A stretch of DNA of 64,000 bases, taken from an uncultured Bacteroidota bacterium. GTDB taxonomy: Bacteria > Bacteroidota > Bacteroidia > Flavobacteriales > Flavobacteriaceae. Both the position numbers and the translations under genes were made by a program. The notes beneath the pieces are model-generated. The model was given only the letters and a program-made list of their open reading frames with translations. It searched no databases and was not told the origin of the DNA. The stretch is taken from contig CABWZL010000002.1 in the NCBI GenBank assembly GCA_902509805.1, forward strand, positions 1 to 64,000, read 5' to 3'. Of this stretch, positions 9,035-18,110 are shown piece after piece. Numbering within the stretch: position 1 is the stretch's first letter; each line of letters begins with the position of its first letter.

Positions 9035-10837
9035 TTATAAAACTTGTAGCTTAGCAAATTTGGTAAATTTTGAATTGTGATTATTTATTAACTCACTGTA
9101 GGAGCCACTTTCAATCATTTTGCCGTTCTCTAATAAAAATATTTTATCTACACTCTTTATAGTAGAAAGCCTATGAGCAATAATAATTACAGTAATCTTT
9201 CCCTTCAAAAGATCTACACTATCTTGAATACTCTTTTCCGATTCTGAATCTAAGGCACTTGTAGCTTCATCTAATATTAATAATTTAGGGTTTCTAAATA
9301 ATTCTCTTGCAATAAAAATTCTTTGTTTTTGTCCCCCTGATAATAGTATTCCTCTATCTCCAACAATTGTATTAAAACTATCTGGAAGGGACTCTATAAA
9401 TTCTAATATATTTGCCTGTTTAGCAGCAAATCTCAATTTTTTCTGTAACTTTTCATTACTAGTTTCTGATTGCCACATTGAAATATTATTAGCAATTGTG
9501 TCATCAAATATTATTGTATCCTGTGATACATAACCAATTTGATTTCTCCAAGTTGATTTTTTAATCTGATTATGAGAAACACCATCAATTAATAAATCTC
9601 CCTTATTTGGATGATTGGTTAATGTTATTAGATCTACCAATGATGTTTTTCCTGCTCCAGACCCACCAACAATTGCAATAGAGGATTTACTTGGAATTAT
9701 GATAGAAATAGATTCTAATACGGGCTTTTTATTGTTATCATAATTAAATTCTACATTTTTAAATAAAATTTCATCTTTAAAAGTATTTAAAATAATATTA
9801 CCATCTTTTTGCCTATTTATTTCTTGATTGATAAATTCATTATGAACTATCTCCATACTACCTATAGTTTGAAAAGTTCCTTGAAAAGCACTTTGTATAG
9901 CTAATGTTGAATTTAAAGATCTATAAAATAAAGCAATTGAAACAAGGATTGGCTCTAATCTTAATTCAAAAACAAAGATTTGAATAAAAACTATAATCAT
10001 TATAAATAAAACTGCTATTGGCTCTCTAACTGACTGAGTAAAAGCAGCTGCAATTCCAGATTTAATTTGAGTGTTTGTTAATATTTGAATTGAAGCATTT
10101 ATGTAATTTTTTAATGAACTTATTTGATTGGTTGATATTAAATACTTATACCCATGCAATGATTGGATTAACCACTTAGTTAATGTTCCATTCTCCTTAG
10201 CAGCAATTCTAGACAAGTTTTGTACATAAGAATTCATTCTAAGAAATAAAATCAAAAGAAAAATACCTAACAAAAGAGCCATAACTCCAAAACTAAATGT
10301 CATTAAAAATGCAAGTGACATTAAGATAACAGTATTAAAAAAATGAGATCCTAAAAGAGATAACTGCTTAAAAGCTTCTAGAGCTTTAGTTGGTTGCTCA
10401 TTAATTAAATTAATTAAATCTCCTGTATTTTTTGATGAAAAATATCCAAAGCTCATGTTTGAATAAAGAGAAAATAATTTCATTTTGATTTCTCTTAGTA
10501 ATTTGCCCAATAAAAATGCTGTAAATCCTAAAGACATGAAAGTGATAACCCCCTTTAAAATAAATGCAGCAGAAATTAAAATAAGAGTTGAAGTGATAGA
10601 CACAGGCATACCTAATGCATCTATCAATCCGTATAAAATTTGATTAATTATTCCCTCATTTTTATCAATATCTGATCCTGCATCAATAGTTTGAAGTAAG
10701 GGGAGAAGCATTAAAATACCTAATCCTTCTAGTATAGATGCAATAACCCCTAATCCATATATTAAATACATTCGTATTCCAAGATATATTTGGAACATCT
10801 TGATGTATTGAAAAATATCTACAATTGGTTTAAACAT
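9035..10837 (-). CDS. ABC exporter, half-transporter (lipid-linked glycan flippase type)
   Basis: A 600-aa protein with an N-terminal ABC-exporter membrane domain (hydrophobic segments from about 25 to 310) and a C-terminal ATPase. Walker A GGSGAGKTS is at 391-399, the signature is LSGGQKQR, Walker B is LLILDEATSALDS, and the switch is HRLS. It is a homodimer-type half-transporter like MsbA or PglK. Inside a glycan operon with a WecA-like initiating enzyme nearby and no Wzx seen, it is a good candidate for flipping a lipid-linked oligosaccharide across the inner membrane. Lipid A export is the alternative. Confidence 0.85.
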   Translation of the reverse strand: MFKPIVDIFQYIKMFQIYLGIRMYLIYGLGVIASILEGLGILMLLPLLQTIDAGSDIDKNEGIINQILYGLIDALGMPVSITSTLILISAAFILKGVITFMSLGFTAFLLGKLLREIKMKLFSLYSNMSFGYFSSKNTGDLINLINEQPTKALEAFKQLSLLGSHFFNTVILMSLAFLMTFSFGVMALLLGIFLLILFLRMNSYVQNLSRIAAKENGTLTKWLIQSLHGYKYLISTNQISSLKNYINASIQILTNTQIKSGIAAAFTQSVREPIAVLFIMIIVFIQIFVFELRLEPILVSIALFYRSLNSTLAIQSAFQGTFQTIGSMEIVHNEFINQEINRQKDGNIILNTFKDEILFKNVEFNYDNNKKPVLESISIIIPSKSSIAIVGGSGAGKTSLVDLITLTNHPNKGDLLIDGVSHNQIKKSTWRNQIGYVSQDTIIFDDTIANNISMWQSETSNEKLQKKLRFAAKQANILEFIESLPDSFNTIVGDRGILLSGGQKQRIFIARELFRNPKLLILDEATSALDSESEKSIQDSVDLLKGKITVIIIAHRLSTIKSVDKIFLLENGKMIESGSYSELINNHNSKFTKFAKLQVL

Positions 10838-11830
10838 TTACTTTTTATTATTATAAAACCATTCTACTGTCTTCTTCAAACCATCAATAGTTTTGATTTT
10901 AGGATTGTAATTCAGTAATTTTTGTGCTTTTTTAATAGATGCAAGTGAATGAGGGACATCTCCTTCGATAGAATCTCCAAAGCTCACTTTTATTTTATCA
11001 ATATTTATATCTTTATTACATAAAAACTCTTTAATTAACTTGAAAAGCTCAAGTATAGATGTTCTCTCTCCTACTGCTGTATTATATATTTGATTTAAAG
11101 CATCATTATCCGTTGTAGATATAGCAAGTAAATTCATCTGAATTACGTTATCTACATGTGTAAAGTCTCTAGAATATGATCCATCCCCATTAATGATTGG
11201 TGATTTTAAATTCATCAAATTATCTATAAACTTTGGAATTACAGCCGCATAAGGGCCATCTATGCTCTGTCTTCTTCCATAAACATTAAAATATCTCAAG
11301 CCAATAACATCGATTCCATATGTTTTATTAAATAATGATGCATATAATTCGTTTACATATTTTGTTAGTGCATATGGAGATAGAGGGTTTCCTATTTCAT
11401 TTTCAACCTTTGGAAGTGTTACTGAATCTCCATAGGTAGAAGAACTAGCTGCATAAATAAATCTTTGAACTTTATTTTCTACAGATGCATGAAGCATGTT
11501 TACAAAACCTCCAATGTTAATTTGATCTGTAGTTAACGGATCATCTATAGATCTTGGAACAGAGCCTAATGCAGCATGATGTAAAACATAATCAACTTCA
11601 TTTGTTGCCTGTAAACAAGAATTATAATCTCTTATATCACCCTCAATAAGTAAAAAATTTTTACTAAGTAATGCTGATTTAAGATTTTCTTTATAACCTG
11701 TTAAATAATTATCAAGACATATAACATGTGCTCCTAATTCCAATAATTTATCACATAAATTACTGCCTATGAATCCAGCTCCTCCAGTTACTAGTATCTT
11801 CTTATTTTTTATTTTTTCTAAATTTATCAT
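10838..11830 (-). CDS. UDP-N-acetylglucosamine 4-epimerase-like SDR (WbpP/TviC type)
   Basis: A 330-aa extended short-chain dehydrogenase with the NAD loop TGGAGFIGSN (15-24), S129-S131 and the catalytic Y153-x-x-x-K157. The segment ALGSVPRSIDDPLTTDQINI is characteristic of WbpP-like UDP-GlcNAc/UDP-GalNAc 4-epimerases, and NVYGRRQS follows in the expected place. It likely interconverts UDP-GlcNAc and UDP-GalNAc, or their uronic forms together with the neighbouring dehydrogenase. Its ATG overlaps by ATGA the stop that the upstream dehydrogenase would use if its frame were intact, which suggests translational coupling. Confidence 0.85.
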   Translation of the reverse strand: MINLEKIKNKKILVTGGAGFIGSNLCDKLLELGAHVICLDNYLTGYKENLKSALLSKNFLLIEGDIRDYNSCLQATNEVDYVLHHAALGSVPRSIDDPLTTDQINIGGFVNMLHASVENKVQRFIYAASSSTYGDSVTLPKVENEIGNPLSPYALTKYVNELYASLFNKTYGIDVIGLRYFNVYGRRQSIDGPYAAVIPKFIDNLMNLKSPIINGDGSYSRDFTHVDNVIQMNLLAISTTDNDALNQIYNTAVGERTSILELFKLIKEFLCNKDINIDKIKVSFGDSIEGDVPHSLASIKKAQKLLNYNPKIKTIDGLKKTVEWFYNNKK

Positions 11831-11973
11831 AGTCTTTTAGTAACTAGTTTTTTGTTATAAAATGATTTAATATCATATACAACAGAGTTTTTGTTTGTTT
11901 TAATTTTTGATAAGTTTACTTCTTTAAAAGTATCATGAGCAACAGCAAGTACAATTCCATCATATTTTTTTTT
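11827..11973 (-). pseudogene. Out-of-frame C-terminus of the WbpO-like dehydrogenase
   Basis: If one A of the nine-A run (11965-11973, T run on the plus strand) is skipped, translation continues KKYDGIVLAVAHDTFKEVNL and reaches a TGA at 11827-11829. YDGIVLAVAHDTFK is the conserved end of UDP-sugar dehydrogenases, and the restored protein has the normal length of about 422 aa. The restored stop overlaps the ATG of the epimerase gene (ATGA). This makes a recent or technical single-base insertion far more likely than a natural end at 11960. Slippage during transcription could also restore the product. Confidence 0.85.
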
Positions 11974-13096
11974 CAGGCAAAATATTTAGAACTTTTAAAT
12001 TATAATCTTTTTCAAAATCTTTAGAATTTACCCATGGGTCAAAAACATCAACATCATAACCTATGTCTAAAAATTCCTCAATAATGTCAGTGACTTTTGT
12101 GTTTCTATAATCTGGGCAATTTTCTTTAAAAGTAACACCCATTATTAAAATTTTACTTGGAGAGGAACTGTTTTTTTCATTATCTAATAATTGAATTACT
12201 TCATTTGCTACATGCCTTCCCATTCCATCATTAACTTCTCTTCCTGACAAGATTATTCTAGGATCATATCCCATTTGTAATGATTTATCAGCTAGATAAT
12301 AAGGATCTACTCCTATACAATGACCGCCAACAAGACCAGGTTTAAAATTTAAGAAATTCCATTTTGTAGATGCTGCCTTCAAAACTTCTGTTGTATCAAC
12401 ATCAATTAAGCTAAATATTTTTGCTAATTCATTAACAAAAGCAATGTTAATATCTCTTTGAGCATTCTCTATAACTTTTGCAGCTTCTGCAACTTTAATT
12501 GACTCCGCCAAATGAGTACCTGCATCAAGTATTGTGGAATATAAGTTATCTATAAATATTCCTATTTCTCTAGTCGATCCAGATGTTACTTTTGTAATTT
12601 TTTCAATAGAATGTTCTTTGTCTCCAGGATTAATTCTCTCTGGTGAATAACCACAGTAAAAATCTTTATTAAATTTAAGACCGCTTGATTGTTCTAATAC
12701 AGGTACACATTTTTCTTCTGTACATCCAGGGTATACGGTGCTCTCATAAATAACTATATCTCCTTTATTTAATATTTTTCCAACTGAATTAGTAGCAGAT
12801 AAAAGAGGTATTAAATCAGGTGTTTTATCTGCATTAATAGGTGTTGGAACTGTAATGATGTAAATATTACAACTTATGATATCACTAATATCTGATGAAA
12901 TTTTTAATTTATTTTCTAGACAATCTTTTAGTTTATCATGAGGGACTTCTAATGTTATATCATCATATTTATTTAGCCCATTGACTCTAGTTGAATTAAT
13001 ATCATATCCTGTGACGTAGTACTTTTTTGAAAATGCTACAGCTACTGGAAGTCCAACATATCCTAGACCCACAACACCAATTTTTATATTTTTCAT
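11960..13096 (-). CDS. UDP-sugar 6-dehydrogenase, WbpO/TviB type, C-terminus cut by frameshift
   Basis: A 378-aa open frame of the nucleotide-sugar dehydrogenase family. The NAD motif is GLGYVGLPVAVAF (10-22), followed by TVPTPIN, STVYPGCTE (120-127) and catalytic C260 in GGHCIGVDPYYL. It would oxidise UDP-GlcNAc/GalNAc to the uronic acid. The frame ends abruptly after LNILPEKKI, whereas family members continue about 45 residues. In the alternative frame after a run of nine A (11965-11973) the missing C-terminus is readable; see the next entry. As written the gene lacks the end of the C-terminal UDP-binding domain. Confidence 0.85.
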   Translation of the reverse strand: MKNIKIGVVGLGYVGLPVAVAFSKKYYVTGYDINSTRVNGLNKYDDITLEVPHDKLKDCLENKLKISSDISDIISCNIYIITVPTPINADKTPDLIPLLSATNSVGKILNKGDIVIYESTVYPGCTEEKCVPVLEQSSGLKFNKDFYCGYSPERINPGDKEHSIEKITKVTSGSTREIGIFIDNLYSTILDAGTHLAESIKVAEAAKVIENAQRDINIAFVNELAKIFSLIDVDTTEVLKAASTKWNFLNFKPGLVGGHCIGVDPYYLADKSLQMGYDPRIILSGREVNDGMGRHVANEVIQLLDNEKNSSSPSKILIMGVTFKENCPDYRNTKVTDIIEEFLDIGYDVDVFDPWVNSKDFEKDYNLKVLNILPEKKI

Positions 13097-14502
13097 ATCT
13101 GACCTATTGTATAAATTCTAAATCCTATTTTTTGTAATCTTTCTTTATCAAGAATATTTCTACCATCAATAATATAATTTGGAGAAATCATTTTTTTAAA
13201 TATTAATTGCCAATTTAATTTTACAAACTGATCCCATTCTGTAGAGATAATTGCTACGCATGAATTTTCTAATGACTCATATTCATTATTACATATTTTA
13301 ACTCTTTTTAAAAATTCTTTAATTTTATTCTTATTGTATTTTTTTTCAATAAGAACTTTTTTAATATCGTCCAAAATATCTTTTTTATTAACCATTGGAT
13401 CATATATTTTAACTCTTGCTTCAGAGGTTATAAGATTTTGTGTGATATAAATAGAAGCAGATTCTCTTGAATCATTTGTATTTTTTTTAAAAGCCCATCC
13501 TAATATAGCTATAGTCTTGTTATCTATGTCAGTGCCTATTATATCCTTTACTTTCTCCGAAACTCTATTGGTTTGATAAGAGTTTATTGAGACAACACCT
13601 TCCCAATAGTCCGCAACTTGATTAAGATTGTATGTCCTAGCTATATATACTAAATTCAAGATGTCTTTTTTAAAACAACTTCCCCCAAAACCAATAGAAG
13701 GCTTTAAGAATTCTGGACCTATTCTTTTATCCATTCCAATGGCCTTAGACACTTCCATTATGTCTGCTCCTGTATGCTCGCAAATTGCAGAAATACTATT
13801 TATAGATGAAATTCTTTGAGCTAACATTGCGTTAGAAACTAACTTTGACAATTCTGAGGACCATACATTAGTTATCAAAATTTTTTTTCTTGGAATCCAT
13901 TTTAGATATATCTCTTTAAGTTTGTTTATTGCTTTCTTGCCTGATTTCGTGTTCTCTCCTCCAATCAATACTCTGTCAGATTTAAATAAATCATTAATTG
14001 CAGTTCCCTCTGCTAGAAATTCAGGATTAGATAAAACCTCAAATTGTACTTTTCCATTAGATTTAACCAAAACCTCTTTTATAGTTTCAGCAGTTCTAAC
14101 TGGAAGTGTAGATTTTTCTACTACAATCATGTCAGATTTAGAATATTTACTAATATCTAATGCACACTTTTTAACATTTGTCAAATCTGCAGCGTATCCT
14201 TTGCCTTTCCCTTGAGTCTTAGTTGGTGTACTTACTGCCATAAATATCATATCAGCTTCTTCAATCCCAGTTTTAATGTCATTTGAAAAAAACAAGTTAT
14301 TGTTTCTTACTTTTTTTATTATGTCAGATAAACCAGGCTCAAAAACCGGTAAAGCTTTAACATCGCCATTCCATTTATCAATCTTATCAGAATCTTTATC
14401 AACGACTGTTATAGAAATTTCTGGACATTTTAAAGCAATTACAGCCATTGTTGGACCTCCAACAAAACCCGCTCCAATACAAGTTATCTTTTTAACTTTC
14501 AT
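13093..14502 (-). CDS. UDP-glucose 6-dehydrogenase, eukaryote-like type
   Basis: A 469-aa nucleotide-sugar dehydrogenase. The N-terminus ITCIGAGFVGGPTMAVIALK and the AVSTPTKTQGKGKGYAADL block are the animal/plant-type UDP-glucose dehydrogenase signatures. The active-site cysteine is C276 in GFGGSCFKKD. The conserved lysine segment SSELSKLVSNAMLAQR is at about 215-230. It makes UDP-glucuronic acid for the surface glycan. Its stop overlaps the start of the WbpO-like gene by 4 nt; its start overlaps the nucleotidyltransferase gene by 11 nt. Full length, no oddities. Confidence 0.88.
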   Translation of the reverse strand: MKVKKITCIGAGFVGGPTMAVIALKCPEISITVVDKDSDKIDKWNGDVKALPVFEPGLSDIIKKVRNNNLFFSNDIKTGIEEADMIFMAVSTPTKTQGKGKGYAADLTNVKKCALDISKYSKSDMIVVEKSTLPVRTAETIKEVLVKSNGKVQFEVLSNPEFLAEGTAINDLFKSDRVLIGGENTKSGKKAINKLKEIYLKWIPRKKILITNVWSSELSKLVSNAMLAQRISSINSISAICEHTGADIMEVSKAIGMDKRIGPEFLKPSIGFGGSCFKKDILNLVYIARTYNLNQVADYWEGVVSINSYQTNRVSEKVKDIIGTDIDNKTIAILGWAFKKNTNDSRESASIYITQNLITSEARVKIYDPMVNKKDILDDIKKVLIEKKYNKNKIKEFLKRVKICNNEYESLENSCVAIISTEWDQFVKLNWQLIFKKMISPNYIIDGRNILDKERLQKIGFRIYTIGQI

Positions 14503-14923
14503 TTTTTTTAATTAACCAAGATGATGACTGAATTTTATTACCTAGACCATCTATTAATTTAATTTTTAATTTTTCACAAATATTTTTTTCAGGAATATTT
14601 TCATTATTTTGATCACCTCCATTTCCAAAAATAATTTCATATTGTTGGCTATACATATCGTAAATTTTTGAAATAGATTTAATTACTGTGCTGTCATTAT
14701 CTATTGATAATAATACTTCATCAACAACTTTTAATTCTTTAACAATAAATAATCTTTCTTGTTCATTCATAAATTCAGATGAGCCTTTGATTTGTCTTTG
14801 ATAGTCATTATTAATTATAACTATTAGTTTATCAGCATATTTTTTTGCTAAATGAAAATACTCAATATGTCCTTTGTGGACTGGATTAAAATACCCCGAA
14901 ACAATAATTAATTTCTCCATCAT
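14492..14923 (-). CDS. Small nucleotidyltransferase (TagD/RfaE-C-like)
   Basis: A 143-aa protein of the cytidylyl/adenylyltransferase superfamily. The HxGH site reads NPVHKGH (H16, H19), and a degenerate C-terminal GNGGDQ replaces the ISSTxIR-type loop. It resembles glycerol-3-phosphate cytidylyltransferases and the nucleotidyltransferase half of HldE. It should load a phosphorylated polyol or heptose onto a nucleotide for the glycan. A second ATG follows directly at codon 2, so the start may be 3 nt later. The substrate is not decidable. Confidence 0.75.
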   Translation of the reverse strand: MMEKLIIVSGYFNPVHKGHIEYFHLAKKYADKLIVIINNDYQRQIKGSSEFMNEQERLFIVKELKVVDEVLLSIDNDSTVIKSISKIYDMYSQQYEIIFGNGGDQNNENIPEKNICEKLKIKLIDGLGNKIQSSSWLIKKNES

Positions 14924-15274
14924 TTAATTTCTTTTATAATCATCTTCTATTCTAACTATATCATCTTCTCCAAAATAAGATCCTGTTTGAACTTCAATAA
15001 ACTCTAATTTTTTATTACCAATATTTTGAATTCTGTGAGGTGCCTTTTTTGGTATAAAAACAATATCTCCTTTTGTGTATTTTTTTTCATCATTATTCAA
15101 TGTAACTAATGCATCTCCTTCAATTATTATCCAATGTTCTGATCTATGATTATGGAATTGATAAGATAATCTTCCATCAAGATCAACATCAATTTTTTTA
15201 ATCTTATAACCTTCATCCTCATGAAGAACATAAAATTTACCCCATGGTCTATTTTCTTTATTTAAATATCTCAT
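14924..15274 (-). CDS. Cupin, type II mannose-6-phosphate isomerase-like
   Basis: A 116-aa single-domain cupin starting with the family block RPWGKFYVLHEDEGYKIKKI. The metal-binding motif is HNHRSEHW...E, and PHRIQN follows in the second cupin motif. It matches the C-terminal domain of ManC-type bifunctional enzymes (mannose-6-phosphate isomerase type II). It may isomerise a sugar phosphate or bind a nucleotide sugar for the operon. It overlaps the regulator gene by 4 nt and abuts the next gene. Confidence 0.8.
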   Translation of the reverse strand: MRYLNKENRPWGKFYVLHEDEGYKIKKIDVDLDGRLSYQFHNHRSEHWIIIEGDALVTLNNDEKKYTKGDIVFIPKKAPHRIQNIGNKKLEFIEVQTGSYFGEDDIVRIEDDYKRN

Positions 15275-15789
15275 TTATCTGTTTTATTATAAAGTATTAT
15301 ATGATTCTTATCTGAATTAAATTTTGAGGCTAAGTAAAAGCTTACTTTTCTACTAATTAAATTTTCAATTTTGTTTTCTAATTGATTTATATAATTAGAA
15401 TTTAAATCATTGCCCACTAAAACTACCTCAATCTTTCCTGAATCAAATCCACGGGCATAGTCTTCAATTAAGATAATTTGATTTACACTACCCATTCTAT
15501 CTATTACTGTGTCAACTATATCTTCTAAGCCTAGATGTTTATAAACAACTTTTTTTAATGTTTCATATAAGGGATGAGTTGAGTTTACCTTATACTGAAT
15601 CTTGTTTTCTGTTTTTACTTTGTCTAAATACCCTGCATCATATAAATGATTCAATTCCTTTCTAATTGAGTTAGTTGATTCACCCATTTCATTTGCTAAG
15701 CCATTTAAATAACCGCTATTCGTTTGTGAAACAAAAAATTTAATTAAAAGCCTTAATCTAGTTTTTGATGTAATAAGTTTATTTAACAT
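15271..15789 (-). CDS. Winged-helix transcriptional regulator heading the glycan operon
   Basis: A 172-aa protein with an ArsR/MarR-like winged helix in residues 1-70 (TSKTRLRLLIKFF, then NEMGESTNSIRKELNHLYDAGYL as recognition helix). A C-terminal domain of unknown fold ends SKFNSDKNHIILYN. Regulators with this start (MLNKLITSKTRLRLL) commonly sit at the front of polysaccharide loci in Bacteroidota. It is the first gene of the minus-strand operon, 18 nt from the promoter's -7 element. AAGTA half-sites around its own promoter suggest autoregulation (inference). Confidence 0.8.
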   Translation of the reverse strand: MLNKLITSKTRLRLLIKFFVSQTNSGYLNGLANEMGESTNSIRKELNHLYDAGYLDKVKTENKIQYKVNSTHPLYETLKKVVYKHLGLEDIVDTVIDRMGSVNQIILIEDYARGFDSGKIEVVLVGNDLNSNYINQLENKIENLISRKVSFYLASKFNSDKNHIILYNKTDK

Positions 15790-15806
15790 TTACTTATTTT
15801 AAGTAA

Positions 15807-15837
15807 CAAAAGTACTTAAAATGTTGTTTGTTTCAAA
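15807..15837 (-). promoter_or_regulatory. Bacteroidota promoter for the glycan operon
   Basis: Read on the minus strand, TTTG (15837-15834), 19 nt and TACTTTTG (15814-15807) match the Bacteroidota consensus TTTG-N19-TAnnTTTG without mismatch. Transcription would start near 15800, just before the regulator's ATG at 15789. Three AAGTA/TACTT half-sites (15791-15795, 15801-15805, 15813-15817) surround the -7 element and could be an operator. Confidence 0.75.
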
Positions 15838-15871
15838 GTTTTAATCATTTTAATTAAAAAATATTGTTATT

Positions 15872-17170
15872 TTGAATCAACAGAAGAAAAAATTGAAGAA
15901 AATAAAATCCATTAAGTTTTGTAAGGACCTTTATAAAATTCATAGAAGTATTTCAGGTAAAGGCCTTGTTAAATCTTTAGAATATATTCAAGGGTATATT
16001 CCAATTAAAATTAAAAATATTAAATCAGGAGAAAGGGTATTTGACTGGACAGTTCCACCTGAATGGAATATAAAAGATGCTTATATAATTGATTTAGAGA
16101 CAAATGAGAAAATAATCTCATTCAATGAAAATTTTTTACATGTTTTAGGGTATTCAGAACCTGTAAACAAAAAAATTGATTTTAAGGAGTTAGATAAACA
16201 CATCTATTATTCCAAAAAAGTACCAAGTGGAATACCTTATAAAACTTCTTATTATAAAAAAAGATGGGGGTTTTGTATGTCGTATAGTCAGTATAAACGG
16301 TTAAATAAAAACTCAAAATATCATGTAGTTATTGATTCGGAGTTTAACTCCAAAGGAAATCTTCACTATGGTGAGCTTTACATTAAAGGTAAAAATAATA
16401 AAGAGTTATTTTTTTCAACATACATTTGTCACCCCAATATGGCAAATAATGAATTATCAGGGCCATGTATTATTACATCTTTGGCTCAATCAGTATTCAA
16501 ATTAGACAATTTCTACAGCTACAGATTTATTTTTGTGCCAGAAACAATAGGCTCAATCTCCTACTTAAGTAGAAATTTAAAATCTCTGAAAAAAAATGTA
16601 ATAGGCGGGTACAATGTTACATGTGTAGGTGATGAAAGAAAATGGGGTTTAGTACCATCAAGATATGGTGATAATATTTCAGATAAAGTTGCTAGACATA
16701 TATTAAAAAACTTTGTTGATAAATTCACAGAGTACTCCTGGCTAGACAGGGGAAGTGATGAAAGACAATATTGCTCTCCGGGAGTCGATCTACCAATCAG
16801 CTGCATCACAAGATCTAAGTGGGATGAATATGATGAATATCATACATCATTAGATAATTTTGAACTTGTTACTGAAAAGGGGTTAAAAGATAGTTTAAGA
16901 ATATATTTAAAGTGCATTCAAGTTTTTGAGTTAGGTCAAAACATTATGCCAGAAATTAATATTTATTGTGAGCCAAATTTAGGGAAAAGAGGTCTGCATC
17001 CGACAATAAAAAAAGATGAACAAGACAGATCCTACAGAGGAATTAAACATTTTATATCTTATTGTGATGGTTCAAATAGTTTATTAGAAATAGCTGAATT
17101 ATCAAAAATCGATTTTTTTGAAGCTTTTGAATATTATACAATACTTTACAAGGAAAACTTATTTAAATAA
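15872..17170 (+). CDS. DUF4910 aminopeptidase-like protein
   Basis: A 432-aa protein with an M28-like aminopeptidase fold split by a DUF2172 insertion, and a C-terminal winged-helix-like part (from about 375). Visible family blocks are RSISGKGLVKSLEYI, FDWTVPPEWN, the metal-site region STYICHPNMANNELSGP, FVPETIGSI and DRGSDERQYCSPGVDLP. Proteins of this kind are found in capsule and exopolysaccharide loci; their reaction is not established. No ATG is available near the N-terminus, so TTG at 15872 or TTG at 15893 must be used. It is transcribed away from the glycan operon and is followed 7 nt later by the WecA-like gene. Confidence 0.82.
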   Translation: MNQQKKKLKKIKSIKFCKDLYKIHRSISGKGLVKSLEYIQGYIPIKIKNIKSGERVFDWTVPPEWNIKDAYIIDLETNEKIISFNENFLHVLGYSEPVNKKIDFKELDKHIYYSKKVPSGIPYKTSYYKKRWGFCMSYSQYKRLNKNSKYHVVIDSEFNSKGNLHYGELYIKGKNNKELFFSTYICHPNMANNELSGPCIITSLAQSVFKLDNFYSYRFIFVPETIGSISYLSRNLKSLKKNVIGGYNVTCVGDERKWGLVPSRYGDNISDKVARHILKNFVDKFTEYSWLDRGSDERQYCSPGVDLPISCITRSKWDEYDEYHTSLDNFELVTEKGLKDSLRIYLKCIQVFELGQNIMPEINIYCEPNLGKRGLHPTIKKDEQDRSYRGIKHFISYCDGSNSLLEIAELSKIDFFEAFEYYTILYKENLFK

Positions 17171-17177
17171 TCATTAA

Positions 17178-18110
17178 ATGGAACTAATTACAATTTTATC
17201 ATCATTAAGTCTAACTTATTTAGGTGCAATATTTTATCAGAAAGCTTATATAAGGAATAATATTATCGATAAAGTTATTAATAGGTCCTCTCATAAAGTA
17301 AGTGCAACTAGATCTGGTGGAATTGCAATTTTTACATCAATTTTTATTATTTCATGCGCTGCATATATAATAGGCTTTGAAAAATATGACTATACAATTC
17401 TTATCCCTCTTTCTATTTTATTATTTATTGGCGTATATGATGACATACAAAGTGTCGACTTTAAATTAAAATTTATTTTTCAAATTATAGCTGCTAAAAT
17501 AATGATTGATAATGGCTTTATTATAGAAAACTTACACGGTGTTATGGGGGTTTTTGAATTAAATAGAATTACAGCTCAATTATTAACTGTTTTTATAGTA
17601 GTAGCTATTATAAATTCAATAAATTTTATTGATGGCATTGATGGTCTAGCTATCTCTACCGTAACATTATTTATATTTTTTTATGAATTACTTTCAATAA
17701 AAGAAACATCCTTTAACTATTTATCAATACTAATATTAGTCTCCTTTATCCCAATTCTTTATTTAAATTTTAGAAAAAAGAACAAGGTTTTTTTAGGAGA
17801 TTCAGGATCATTATTTTTGGGAGGTATAGTAAGTCTGTATACCCTTGATATCTTATCTCCAGGTTATTTAATAAAAGTTGATTATGATATCAATAAAGTG
17901 TTTTTTATTTTATCTATTTTAATATATCCCATAATTGACATAATAAGGGTAGTTTTCCTTAGAGTAGTGAGAAATAAATCACCATTCCTAGCCGACAAAA
18001 ATCATTTGCATCATCTTCTATTAAATAAACTAGATAGACATTATCTAGTTGTAGCTTCAATTTTATGTTTTAGTATAATTGTTTTTATGTTAATTCACTT
18101 AATTTTTTAA
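17178..18110 (+). CDS. Undecaprenyl-phosphate sugar-1-phosphate transferase (WecA/MraY family)
   Basis: A 310-aa multi-pass membrane protein that starts glycan assembly by moving a sugar phosphate from a UDP-sugar to undecaprenyl phosphate. The motifs are complete: SHKVSATRSGGIAIF (38-52), YDD at 87-89, NFIDGIDG (149-156), FLGDSGS (205-211) and HLHH (276-279). About ten membrane helices are visible. The HLHH and NFIDG forms fit WecA/WbpL rather than MraY. It is the likely first enzyme for the polymer built with the opposite-strand operon. Its stop interlocks with that of the convergent TPR gene. Confidence 0.88.
   Translation: MELITILSSLSLTYLGAIFYQKAYIRNNIIDKVINRSSHKVSATRSGGIAIFTSIFIISCAAYIIGFEKYDYTILIPLSILLFIGVYDDIQSVDFKLKFIFQIIAAKIMIDNGFIIENLHGVMGVFELNRITAQLLTVFIVVAIINSINFIDGIDGLAISTVTLFIFFYELLSIKETSFNYLSILILVSFIPILYLNFRKKNKVFLGDSGSLFLGGIVSLYTLDILSPGYLIKVDYDINKVFFILSILIYPIIDIIRVVFLRVVRNKSPFLADKNHLHHLLLNKLDRHYLVVASILCFSIIVFMLIHLIF

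Noticed and set aside
11830..11960. Non-coding spacer between dehydrogenase and epimerase
   Set aside because: It encodes the frame-shifted C-terminus of the dehydrogenase.
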